From JAVKFY01 sp040223615 (GTDB taxonomy: Bacteria > Pseudomonadota > Alphaproteobacteria > GCA-2731375), in NCBI GenBank assembly GCA_040223615.1, contig JAVKFY010000011.1, positions 124,001 through 188,000 on the forward strand: 64,000 nt of DNA, in the 5' to 3' direction. Under the pieces are notes generated by a model. That model worked only from the letters and a program-made list of their open reading frames with translations. It was not told the origin of the DNA and searched no databases. The position numbers and the translations under genes were made by a program. This document shows, piece after piece, positions 51,963-58,820 of this stretch (positions are counted from its first letter, which is position 1; every line of letters begins with the position of its first letter).

Positions 51963-52451
51963 CTAGGCCGCGGATTCGGCCGGCCGCTTGCGCAACAGGT
52001 ACTTCTGCTCGCCGTCCAGCACCAGCACGCCGTCCTGATTGTGCACCGTGGCGCGGACCACGACGACACCGGTGGTGCGTTGCGGCGTCAGCTCGGTGAT
52101 CTCCAGCATCGGATACAGCGTGTCGCCGGCGAAGACCGGCGCCAGAAAGCGCGACGACTGCTCGATGAAGCCAACCAGCGCGTCGCCAACCAGGGCCGGG
52201 AACTGGCCGGCGCCGGCCGCCGCCTGGATCAGCACCTGGTACCCGTGCGCCAGCATGTCGCGATAGCCGCGCGCCTGGCAGTAGGGCCGGTCGTAGTGGA
52301 TCGGGTGGTTGTCGCCCGACGCGAGCTGGAACGCCGCGAACAGCGCGTCGGTCATGGTCCGCGACGGGATCGGGAACTTCTGCCCGAGGCTCAGGTCCTC
52401 GAAGAAATGCGGTTCGGCGAGCTGGTGCTCGGCCGGGTTGAAATCGCTCAT
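51963..52451 (-). CDS. MaoC-like hotdog-fold dehydratase
   Basis: 162 residues from ATG 52451. Hotdog fold with the hydratase-2 motif FQLASGDNHPIHYDRPY (about 41-57), where Asp and His form the catalytic pair, followed by HGYQVLIQAAAG. The enzyme hydrates enoyl-CoA or dehydrates a 3-hydroxyacyl-CoA, or is a mesaconyl-CoA hydratase-type variant. It overlaps the CoA-transferase stop by ATGA. Together they indicate a CoA-based catabolic step: transfer of CoA to an acid followed by hydration. Substrate unknown. Confidence 0.87.
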   Translation of the reverse strand: MSDFNPAEHQLAEPHFFEDLSLGQKFPIPSRTMTDALFAAFQLASGDNHPIHYDRPYCQARGYRDMLAHGYQVLIQAAAGAGQFPALVGDALVGFIEQSSRFLAPVFAGDTLYPMLEITELTPQRTTGVVVVRATVHNQDGVLVLDGEQKYLLRKRPAESAA

Positions 52452-53644
52452 GCCGTCCTCTCGTGCAGGATCTTGTCGTTGGCCAGTTGCGCGATCTCGG
52501 CCGCCGTGAAACCCCATTCGGCGAGCACGGCGCGGCCGTCCGCGCCGGTGTCCGGCACCTGCTGGCGCGGGTCGTCGGCGTCGACGGCGGGCGTGCCCGG
52601 CATCTGGATCGCACGCACCGCGCCGACGCCGGCCTGCTCGATTTCCGGCGCGGCGCGCACCGCGCGGACGTGCGGGTCGGCCAGGTAGTCGGTATAGCTG
52701 GCGATGCGCTCGCACAGGATGTTCTCCGCCGCCAGGGCGGCCTGCCAGTCGGCGGTGTCGCGGGTCGCCATCGCGGCGGCGACCATCGGGATCAGCTCAT
52801 CGGCGTGTCCGGCGCGCTTGCCGGTGGAATCGTAGGCCGGGTCGTCGGCCAGATCCGGTCGGCCGATCAGCCGGGCCAGCGCCTGCCACTGCGTTTCCTT
52901 GACCAGCGCCACGGTGATCCAGCCGTCGCGGGTGCGATAGCTGCCGGTCGGCACGTTCAGCGGTTCCGGCGTGCCGCCCTCCAACGCCGCCTCGACCAGC
53001 CTGATTGACTGGATCGCGGCCGCCGACTGCATCAAGGAGATGTCCAGGTGGCGGCCCCCTGCCCCGTCGCGGCGGCCGAAAAGCGCCGCCTGCACCGCCT
53101 GGAAGGCGTAGAGGCCGGTGACCTGATCGACGATCAGGAATGGCACGCGGTGCGGCTGACCGTCATTGCCGCGATTCACGTCGGCCAGCCCGGTGAAGCT
53201 TTGCGCCACGCCGTCGGTGCAGGGCCGCGCGGCATTCGGGCCGGTCTGGCCGAAACCGCTGACCGAGACGTAGAGCAGGTCCGGGCTGGCGGTGCGCAAT
53301 GCCGCGTAGCCCAGGCCCATCGCCTCGGTGATGCCGGGCCGGAAACTTTCCACGAAGATATCGGCCACGCCCGCCAGCCGGCGCACCGTCGCCTGCCCGG
53401 CGGCGCTCTTCAGGTCCAGCGCCAGGCTACGCTTGCCGCGGTTGTTGGCCAGGCCGGCGGCGGAGTGGTCGCCGTAGCGTCGCCCGAGCTTGCGGATCCA
53501 GTCGCCATAGGGCGGCTCGACCTTGATCACGTCGGCGCCGTACTGCGCCAGCATCATCGCGCAGTACGGCCCGGCCACGCCCTGGCTCAGGTCGACCACC
53601 TTCAGGCCGGTATAGGGGAGTGTCTCGTTCATGGCCGGGATCAT
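52448..53644 (-). CDS. CaiB/BaiF family (class III) CoA-transferase
   Basis: 398 residues (an ATG four codons later, at 53632, is an alternative start). Class III family signs: LKVVDLSQGVAGPYCAMMLAQYGADVIKVEPPYGD at the N-terminus, NRGKRSLALDLKSAAG, VESFRPGITEAMGLGY and SVSGFGQTGP. The catalytic Asp is expected in RVPFLIVDQVTGLYAFQAV (about residue 171). It moves CoA between acyl groups without ATP. It is the upstream partner of the MaoC gene. It is near a TRAP transporter cluster, but on the other side of the tRNA. Confidence 0.9.
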   Translation of the reverse strand: MIPAMNETLPYTGLKVVDLSQGVAGPYCAMMLAQYGADVIKVEPPYGDWIRKLGRRYGDHSAAGLANNRGKRSLALDLKSAAGQATVRRLAGVADIFVESFRPGITEAMGLGYAALRTASPDLLYVSVSGFGQTGPNAARPCTDGVAQSFTGLADVNRGNDGQPHRVPFLIVDQVTGLYAFQAVQAALFGRRDGAGGRHLDISLMQSAAAIQSIRLVEAALEGGTPEPLNVPTGSYRTRDGWITVALVKETQWQALARLIGRPDLADDPAYDSTGKRAGHADELIPMVAAAMATRDTADWQAALAAENILCERIASYTDYLADPHVRAVRAAPEIEQAGVGAVRAIQMPGTPAVDADDPRQQVPDTGADGRAVLAEWGFTAAEIAQLANDKILHERTA

Positions 53645-53669
53645 AGCCCTACAGCGTCGTCCGTGCCAT

Positions 53670-53699
53670 TTGCCGCGGGCCTGGCAGGCGCGGTATATT
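53670..53699 (+). promoter_or_regulatory. promoter of tRNA-Gly
   Basis: TTGCCG (53670-53675, four of six to -35) and TATATT (53694-53699, five of six to -10) with 18 bases between, ending 11 bases before the tRNA 5' end. Confidence 0.6.
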
Positions 53700-53710
53700 C
53701 CACCCCGGCC

Positions 53711-53785
53711 GCGGGCGTAGTTCAGTGGTAGAACGTCAGCTTCCCAAGCTGAATGTCGTCGGTTCGATCCCGATCGCCCGCTCCA
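53711..53785 (+). tRNA. tRNA-Gly (anticodon CCC)
   Basis: 75 bases with encoded CCA. Acceptor GCGGGCG/CGCCCGC pairs fully. The D-arm is GTTC/GAAC. The anticodon stem TCAGC/GCTGA holds loop TTCCCAA with anticodon CCC. T-arm GTCGG/CCGAT includes one G-U pair with loop TTCGATC. Discriminator U, then CCA. It reads the glycine codon GGG. No integrated element or duplicated 3' end is seen next to it. Confidence 0.97.
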
Positions 53786-53792
53786 ACCTTGC

Positions 53793-55079
53793 TCAGCCCA
53801 GCAACCTCGGCAGCCAGAGCGTCCAGCTCGGGAACACGATCAGGCAGGCGAGCAGCGCCAGCAACGCGCCCAGGAACGGGGTGAGTTCGCGCACCACGGC
53901 GACCGCACGCGCCTCGGCCTGCGCGGCGGTCAGGTAGATCAGGAAGCCGACCGGCGGGGTGATCAGGCCGATCAGGGTCGACAGCACCGCGACCACGCCG
54001 AGCTGTACCAGATCGACGCCGACGGATCGCGCGGTCGGCACCAGGATCGGCACCACCACGATCAGCAAGGTGACCGGCTCCAGCACCATGCCGAGCAGCA
54101 GCAGCAGCACCGCGATCGCCGCCAGGATGATGGTCGGATCGTCGGACAGGCCGGCGACGCCGGCGGCCAGGTGCCGCGCCAGGCCCATGTTGGCGACGAT
54201 CCAGACGAAGGCACCGGCGATGGAGATCACGATCAGCACGGTCACGGCGGCCAGCGCCGCACGCTGCAACGTCGCCCACAGGCCCTTCGGGTCGAGGTCG
54301 CGGTAGACCAGCAGGCTGATGGCGATGGCGTAGACCGCGGCGACGGCGCCGACCTCGGTGACCGTGGCGACGCCGCCGGCCAGCCCGACCACCACGATCA
54401 CCGGCATCAGCAGCGCCAGGATGGCGTCACGGGCGGCGCGGCCGAGCTCGCCCATGCCCTGCCAATCGGTCGCCGGATAGTTGCGCCGCCAGCTCACCAC
54501 GAACGACGCGGCGAGCAGGAACAGGCCCATCAGCACGCCGGGCACCACGCCGGCGAGGAACAGCTGGCCGATGGAGACGCCGGCGAACAGGCCGTAGACC
54601 ACCAGCGGGATCGATGGCGGGATCACCGGCCCGATGGTGGCCGAGGCGGCGGTGACGGCGGCCGCGTAGCCCGGTGCGTAACCGGCGCGCTTCATCGCCG
54701 GCACCAGCACCGAGCCGATCGCCGAGGCGTCGGCCACGGCGGAGCCGCTGACCCCAGCGAAGACCATCGAGGCCAACACGTTGACGTGGCTGAGGCCGCC
54801 GCGGATGTGACCGACCAGGGCCGAGGCGAGGCGCAGCAGGCGGCGGCTGATGCCGCCGGCGTTCATCACCTCGCCGGCCAGGAAGAAGAAGGCGATGGCG
54901 GCGTAGTTGTAGCTGTCGATGCCCTGCATGAAGGACTGGCCGACCACCATCGCCGGCAACTTGGGTTGGAACGCCAGGCCATAGGCGGCGACGGCGGCGG
55001 CCATGGCGAAGAAGATCGGCGCGCCCAGCACCATGCCGGCCAGCATGGTGCCGAACAGGACGGCGAGCTCAAGCAGCAT
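53793..55079 (-). CDS. TRAP transporter large permease (DctM family)
   Basis: 428 residues from ATG 55079 (MLLELAVLFGTMLAGMVLGAPIFFAMAAA). An earlier start in the same frame lies inside the Q-subunit gene. About twelve membrane helices are present, with DctM landmarks FLAGEVMNAGGISRRLLRLASALVGHIRGGLSHVNVLASMVFAGVSGSAVADASAIGSV, PAMKRAGY, IPPSIPLVVYG and LITPPVGFLIY. It is the sodium- or proton-driven pore of a TRAP uptake system for organic acids. Its first 11 bases overlap the Q-subunit gene. Confidence 0.95.
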   Translation of the reverse strand: MLLELAVLFGTMLAGMVLGAPIFFAMAAAVAAYGLAFQPKLPAMVVGQSFMQGIDSYNYAAIAFFFLAGEVMNAGGISRRLLRLASALVGHIRGGLSHVNVLASMVFAGVSGSAVADASAIGSVLVPAMKRAGYAPGYAAAVTAASATIGPVIPPSIPLVVYGLFAGVSIGQLFLAGVVPGVLMGLFLLAASFVVSWRRNYPATDWQGMGELGRAARDAILALLMPVIVVVGLAGGVATVTEVGAVAAVYAIAISLLVYRDLDPKGLWATLQRAALAAVTVLIVISIAGAFVWIVANMGLARHLAAGVAGLSDDPTIILAAIAVLLLLLGMVLEPVTLLIVVVPILVPTARSVGVDLVQLGVVAVLSTLIGLITPPVGFLIYLTAAQAEARAVAVVRELTPFLGALLALLACLIVFPSWTLWLPRLLG

Positions 55080-55548
55080 CGGGATCGGCGGACAGCAGGC
55101 GCGCCAGTTCCAGCGCGGCGGCGATGGCCAGCCCGCAGGCGCCGGCCAGCACCGGGTAGTATTTGATCCGGGCGTCGATCTCCAGGGCGCCAAGCTCGAT
55201 GCCGGCGAACGCGTTCAGCGTCTGCCAGGTCACCGCCACCAGCGCGACGGCGCCGGCGCACGCCAGCGCGTTGATGGCGACATCGAGGCGGCGGCGCCAG
55301 CGGCCCCAGGTGGCGAGCGGCACGATGTCAGCGGTCAGGTGCGCGCGATTGAGCCAGAGATGCACGGCGCCGAGCCAGGTCATCCAGGCCAGCGCCATCA
55401 CCGACACCTCCTCGACCCACAGGATCGAAGCCGCGAACAGATAGCGCAGCACCACCTGGGAGAACGCCAAGGCCAGGATCAGCAACAGACAAAGCCCGAC
55501 TGCCGGCGCCAGCAACCGGCTCAAGCCATGGCGCAGTCGGGCGACCAC
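55069..55548 (-). CDS. TRAP transporter small permease (DctQ family)
   Basis: 159 residues from a GTG (55548). Four hydrophobic segments are at about 13-31, 45-65, 85-105 and 125-145. The loop FSQVVLRYLFAASILWVEEVSVMALAWMTWLGAVHLWLNRAHLTADIVP is the recognised DctQ pattern. It sits seven bases after the P-subunit gene and overlaps the M gene. Confidence 0.92.
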   Translation of the reverse strand: MVARLRHGLSRLLAPAVGLCLLLILALAFSQVVLRYLFAASILWVEEVSVMALAWMTWLGAVHLWLNRAHLTADIVPLATWGRWRRRLDVAINALACAGAVALVAVTWQTLNAFAGIELGALEIDARIKYYPVLAGACGLAIAAALELARLLSADPDAA

Positions 55549-55555
55549 CCGGGCG

Positions 55556-56557
55556 CTACTTCATCATGTTGATCTTGTCATACAGACCTTCCGGCCAGGC
55601 CTTGCCATCCAGGCCGTCGACCACCGGCCGCGAGGCGGCGCGGAAGGCCTCCCTGTCGGCCTCGACGATCTCCACGCCCTTGGCCTTGGCGGCGGCGAAG
55701 GCGTCGGCCAGTTCCTGATCGTAGGCGGCCAGCGCCTCCGCGTCGGCGGCCTTGCCGGCGGCGGTCACCCAGCCCTGCTGCTCCGCGGTCAGGCTGGCCC
55801 ACTTGGCGCCGCTGATCCACAGGCCCATGCCGGAATGCAGGTAGTCGATGGTGGAGAAATAGTCCTGCACCTCGGTGTAGCCGGCGGCGACGACGTCGAT
55901 GATGCCGTTGTCCTGGCCGTCGACCAGGCCGGTCTGCAGCGCGGTGTAGAGCTCCGACGCCTTGATCGGGGTCGGGTTGGCGCCCCAAGCCTCGAAAGTC
56001 TTGGTGATCGCCGGCACCAGCGGGGTGCGGATCTTCATGCCCTTCAGGTCGGCCGGGGTGCGTACCGCCTTGCCCTTGGTGGAGAGCGCGCGCGGGCTGC
56101 GGTCGCCGACATAGCCGACGAACTTGAAGCCGATCTTCTCCTCGGCCTGGCCCATCATGCCGGCGAAGGTGTCGGAGTCGACGAAGGCGCGCCAATGCGC
56201 CTGATCGCGAAACAGGTACGGCGCGAAGATGATGAAGAAGTGCCGCGCCTCCTTGATCGCCAGCACCGCGCCGATATCGATCAGGTGCATGTCCAAGGTG
56301 CCGGCGCGGACCTGAGCCCACAGTTCCGGCAGGCTGCCGAGCGCGCCGCCGGGCACGATGTCGACCGCCATCTTGCCGCCGGACAGTTCGCCCAGGTGCT
56401 TGTTGAAGCGTTCCGCCGCGGTCTGGAACGAACTGGTCGGCGGCGCCACGTGGGCCAGCTTCAAGGTCACGTCGGCGGCGCGGGCCGCCATCGTGGTCAT
56501 CGCCATGGCCGCGCCGAAACACGCGACCTTGGCCAGCGTCAAACCGAATTTCCGCAC
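55556..56557 (-). CDS. TRAP transporter substrate-binding protein (DctP family)
   Basis: 333 residues from a GTG (56557) with GGAGGG about eight bases upstream. The in-frame ATG-containing extension upstream is non-homologous. The signal peptide ends in AARAADVT (cleavage after about residue 28). DctP landmarks are LKLAHVAPPTSSFQTAAERF, GGKMAVDIVPGGALGSLPELWAQVRAGTLDM, LKGMKIRTPLVPAITKTFEAWGANPTP (with the carboxylate-binding Arg in KIRTP) and LQTGLVDGQDNGI. It collects an organic acid in the periplasm. First gene of the dctPQM operon, divergent from the cupin gene across a palindrome. Confidence 0.94.
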   Translation of the reverse strand: MRKFGLTLAKVACFGAAMAMTTMAARAADVTLKLAHVAPPTSSFQTAAERFNKHLGELSGGKMAVDIVPGGALGSLPELWAQVRAGTLDMHLIDIGAVLAIKEARHFFIIFAPYLFRDQAHWRAFVDSDTFAGMMGQAEEKIGFKFVGYVGDRSPRALSTKGKAVRTPADLKGMKIRTPLVPAITKTFEAWGANPTPIKASELYTALQTGLVDGQDNGIIDVVAAGYTEVQDYFSTIDYLHSGMGLWISGAKWASLTAEQQGWVTAAGKAADAEALAAYDQELADAFAAAKAKGVEIVEADREAFRAASRPVVDGLDGKAWPEGLYDKINMMK

Positions 56558-56596
56558 CAGTTGCCCTCCGAGCTTGACAGGATGTGCCTCCTGTTC

Positions 56597-56610
56597 GTAA
56601 CGGACGTTAC
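56597..56610. promoter_or_regulatory. candidate MarR operator between the TRAP operon and the cupin gene
   Basis: GTAACG-GA-CGTTAC is a perfect 6-base inverted repeat with a 2-base centre. TT and AA flank it in a further pairing register (TTcGTAACG...CGTTACtAA, 56594-56613). It lies in the 102-base divergent spacer, 40 bases before the dctP start and 50 before the cupin start. A related half-site precedes the MarR gene. Confidence 0.6.
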
Positions 56611-56659
56611 TAAGAAATACAAAACTGCGAAACCTAAAACCTGTCAACGGAGAACGCCG

Positions 56660-57460
56660 ATGCCGACCCCCGCCGCGAGACAGACCGCGCGACGCAACCG
56701 GCCGGCGTCGCCGCGCCTGTTCGATGCCATGGCGACGGACTGGCAGGACGCCGGACAGCCCGGATTCTACCACAAGATGGTCTATGGCGACCGCGAGGCC
56801 GGACGGTTCCTGGGTCTGATCCGAATCGACCCGATGATGCGCTCGGGCCTGCACCAGCATCAGGGCGTGGCCACCAGCTATTTCCTGGCCGGGACGATCT
56901 CGGACTATGGCGGCACGGTCCAGCGCGGGCAGGCCGGCATCAATCTGGCCGGCGACACCCATGACGCGACCACCTATGACGGCTGCACCCTGGCGGCGCG
57001 CCTGGAGGGGCCGGTGATCTACGTCGAGGCCGACCAGACGCATGAACTGCACCTGGGCGCAACGCAAGCCGCGCTGCCGGACCTGAATCCGGAACGGCGT
57101 CCGGACATCAACATCACGGTCGACGGACTTCCCGAAGTGCCGACCAGCCTGGCCGGGATCAGCCGCGCGACGATTTTCGACTATGCCGGCACGCCGGACG
57201 ACCGGCGCTGGGTCTCTCTGCGGCTGCAGCCGGGCGCCAGCCTGCCGGCGCATGTCGCGAACGCGCCGCTGGACTGGTTCGTGGTCGCCGGCGACCTGAA
57301 GGTGAGCAAGGCTGGCATCGCGCGCGCCGGTAGTTTCGTGGTGGCGGATGCCGGCTGTACGCTGGCGGCGACCAGCCGCGGCGGTTGCCACCTGCTGGCC
57401 TGGTCGGAAGCTCCGGTGAGCTGGGCACGCGGCAATCGCCCGGACCCGTACGGATTCTGA
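56660..57460 (+). CDS. two-domain cupin protein (ChrR/2,4'-dihydroxyacetophenone dioxygenase-like)
   Basis: 266 residues from ATG 56660 (ACGGAGAA upstream). The first cupin domain (about 45-125) includes RSGLHQHQGVATSYFLAGTISDYGG with an HxH metal pair and a later His (GDTHDATTYDG). The second (about 165-255) includes PGASLPAHVANAPLDWFVVAGDLKV. Cupins of this form occur in ring-cleaving dioxygenases, ChrR zinc proteins and isomerases; the reaction is unknown. It is divergent from the TRAP operon and convergent with the marR-type gene, which suggests a three-part module: import, cupin enzyme and regulator. Confidence 0.8.
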   Translation: MPTPAARQTARRNRPASPRLFDAMATDWQDAGQPGFYHKMVYGDREAGRFLGLIRIDPMMRSGLHQHQGVATSYFLAGTISDYGGTVQRGQAGINLAGDTHDATTYDGCTLAARLEGPVIYVEADQTHELHLGATQAALPDLNPERRPDINITVDGLPEVPTSLAGISRATIFDYAGTPDDRRWVSLRLQPGASLPAHVANAPLDWFVVAGDLKVSKAGIARAGSFVVADAGCTLAATSRGGCHLLAWSEAPVSWARGNRPDPYGF

Positions 57461-57472
57461 GACTCAAATGGG

Positions 57473-57973
57473 CTAGTTGCCGTCGTCGTCTTCGGTCTCC
57501 CAGCCACGCACGGTGTCTTCCAGTTTGCGTAGCAGACGGCGCAGTTGCCGCTCTTCGGTGTCCGACAGCGCCGAAAACAGTGTGCGCTCGCGCGTCTTGG
57601 CGGCCGGCGCAATGGCCAGAAAGACCTCGCGGCCATCCGGGGTCAGGCGCAACAGGGTCCGGCGGCGATCGCCCGGATCGGGATCGCGGCTGATCCGGCC
57701 CATCGACGTCATCCGGCGCACGGCGCGGGAAATGCTCATCTTGTCGATGCCGATGAGCTGCGCCAGTTCGTGCGCTGCCAGGCCAGGGTAGCTCGCCAGC
57801 GCCATCATCACCCGCCACTCATTCAGTGTAAGTGAATATTGTTTTGAGAAACGCAGATTGAACGGCTTCGCGGTCAGGTTCACCAGGCGCATGAACTGGA
57901 AGAAGGGCGAATCGTCGATCGAAATCGGGTTGGTGACGTGTTTGTCGTCGGTCGAGTTCTGCTCGGCGTCCAT
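57473..57973 (-). CDS. MarR-family transcriptional regulator
   Basis: 166 residues from ATG 57973. An AAAGGAGG site (57984-57991) lies ten bases upstream, and a longer frame with ATG at 58003 lacks such a site. Winged helix-turn-helix: LTLNEWRVMMALASYPGLAAHELAQLIGIDKMSISRAVRRMTSMGRISRDPDPGDRRRTLLRLTPDGREV, with the wing DPGDRRR. It is a ligand-responsive repressor or activator dimer. It is convergent with the cupin gene, 12 bases apart. A half-site TTACTAA (58003-58009) shared with the palindrome at 56597 overlaps its own start region, suggesting autoregulation. Confidence 0.92.
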   Translation of the reverse strand: MDAEQNSTDDKHVTNPISIDDSPFFQFMRLVNLTAKPFNLRFSKQYSLTLNEWRVMMALASYPGLAAHELAQLIGIDKMSISRAVRRMTSMGRISRDPDPGDRRRTLLRLTPDGREVFLAIAPAAKTRERTLFSALSDTEERQLRRLLRKLEDTVRGWETEDDDGN

Positions 57974-57989
57974 GCCTTGGCAGCCTCCT

Positions 57990-58009
57990 TTATCGTTAAG
58001 CATTACTAA
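57990..58009. promoter_or_regulatory. putative second MarR site upstream of the regulator gene
   Basis: TTATCGTTAAGCATTACTAA matches the 20-base site at 56594-56613 at 10 of 20 positions, but in the right half at 8 of the last 9 (CxTTACTAA). It is a weak, half-conserved site just in front of the MarR RBS. Confidence 0.3.
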
Positions 58010-58246
58010 TCTAAAACTCGCAATCCCGTCGCATTCTAGGGGGTCGGTACCATCTAAGATACCAGTGCCATTCGGCCTCCCCTTCGTAACGTCAACGGCC
58101 CTGGCGCCGGTTGGTTCATTCGGGCTACCCGAACGCCACCCAATTCATGACGAATCCACGCAAAATCACCATGTTGTTAACCAATTAGAGACAATCGCAG
58201 AATAGTTTGAACCTGCATCCCCGTGCATTCCCCGAGTTGCCGCGTA

Positions 58247-58274
58247 CTGGCCGCCCCCATCCGGGAGCGGCCAG
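58247..58274. repeat. 8-bp-stem hairpin in the gene-free interval
   Basis: CTGGCCGC (58247-58254) pairs with GCGGCCAG (58267-58274); the loop CCCCATCCGGGA can pair further. No T-run follows on either strand. Confidence 0.6.
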
Positions 58275-58460
58275 ATGGTGACTCCTGGATTCAAACATCA
58301 ATATCATCAAATATAACTTCGTTAACCATTTCGTCACAACTACAACGTATAATTGATATTGCGTTGAGTACGAAGCTGACGCTGCGTTTCCGCGCCAGCC
58401 GACAAGAACAAGGTCGTCTCGTTGCGTTCGAGTACCCGAGTATAGAATGAAAGACTTCAT

Positions 58461-58488
58461 AAGCGACCGTCGTAATCGGCGGTCGCTT
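58461..58488 (+). terminator. hairpin with weak T-rich tail in the gene-free interval
   Basis: AAGCGACCG (58461-58469) and CGGTCGCTT (58480-58488) form a perfect 9-bp stem, followed on the plus strand by AATTCTCTTTAG. It may end a plus-strand transcript or, in the other direction (tail TGAAGTCTTTC), read-through from trpE(G). Confidence 0.5.
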
Positions 58489-58534
58489 AATTCTCTTTAG
58501 AATTTCTTCATCAATAAAAAACGAATACCGCTGT

Positions 58535-58757
58535 CGCTACAGGCGACGTGACAATCGACACGGCAGCCCGGTGTGCCGTGGCGCGATACGGCGCGCAGGG
58601 CGAGGCAGCGGATTATCGCTAGCGCTTGAAAGCATACACAAAGGGCACGAATGGTCCCGTTGTTAACTATTCATCAACGGGGCACTGGTACGGTTCTGCT
58701 TGCCACCCAAGCACACCACACGACTCAGGCCGCCTTTCCGGGCGGCCTCTTTCTTGC
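58535..58757 (+). ncRNA. candidate structured RNA ending at a rho-independent terminator
   Basis: Four consecutive stems on one strand: GTCGC/GCGAC (about 58532-58546), CACGGCA/TGCCGTG (58559-58565 with 58574-58580), CCCGTTG/CAACGGG (58656-58662 with 58675-58681), and GGCCGCC/GGCGGCC (58728-58734 with 58741-58747) followed by TCTTTCTT (58748-58755). The last is a good plus-strand terminator, but no plus-strand gene precedes it, so a small RNA is the simplest reading. No known RNA family was recognised, and no promoter was found. Confidence 0.35.
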
Positions 58758-58820
58758 CTGCAGGTCCTGCCAAGCCCGCCGCGTGGCGGACTTAAGTAGC
58801 ATTACCTAGCGAATCGCCGC

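Larger units (their letters stand above)
58004..58820. other. 817-bp gene-free, AT-richer interval with several hairpins
   Basis: No credible protein gene is present. Reading frames such as 58223-58450 and 58185-58460 lack ribosome sites and family similarity, and cross hairpins. The stretch is visibly richer in A and T than its roughly 68-70% GC surroundings. It contains at least five perfect stems (58247-58274, 58461-58488, 58559-58580, 58656-58681, 58728-58747). It lies between the 5' end of the MarR gene and the 3' end of trpE(G). Confidence 0.8.

Noticed and set aside
53711..53785. tRNA-Gly as a possible integration site of a mobile element
   Set aside because: No integrase, no repeat of the tRNA 3' end and ordinary genes on both sides.
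58185..58460. Open frames on both strands in the AT-rich interval (for example a 91-residue minus-strand frame and a 75-residue plus-strand frame)
   Set aside because: No ribosome binding site, no family resemblance, and both run through perfect hairpins; more likely non-coding.
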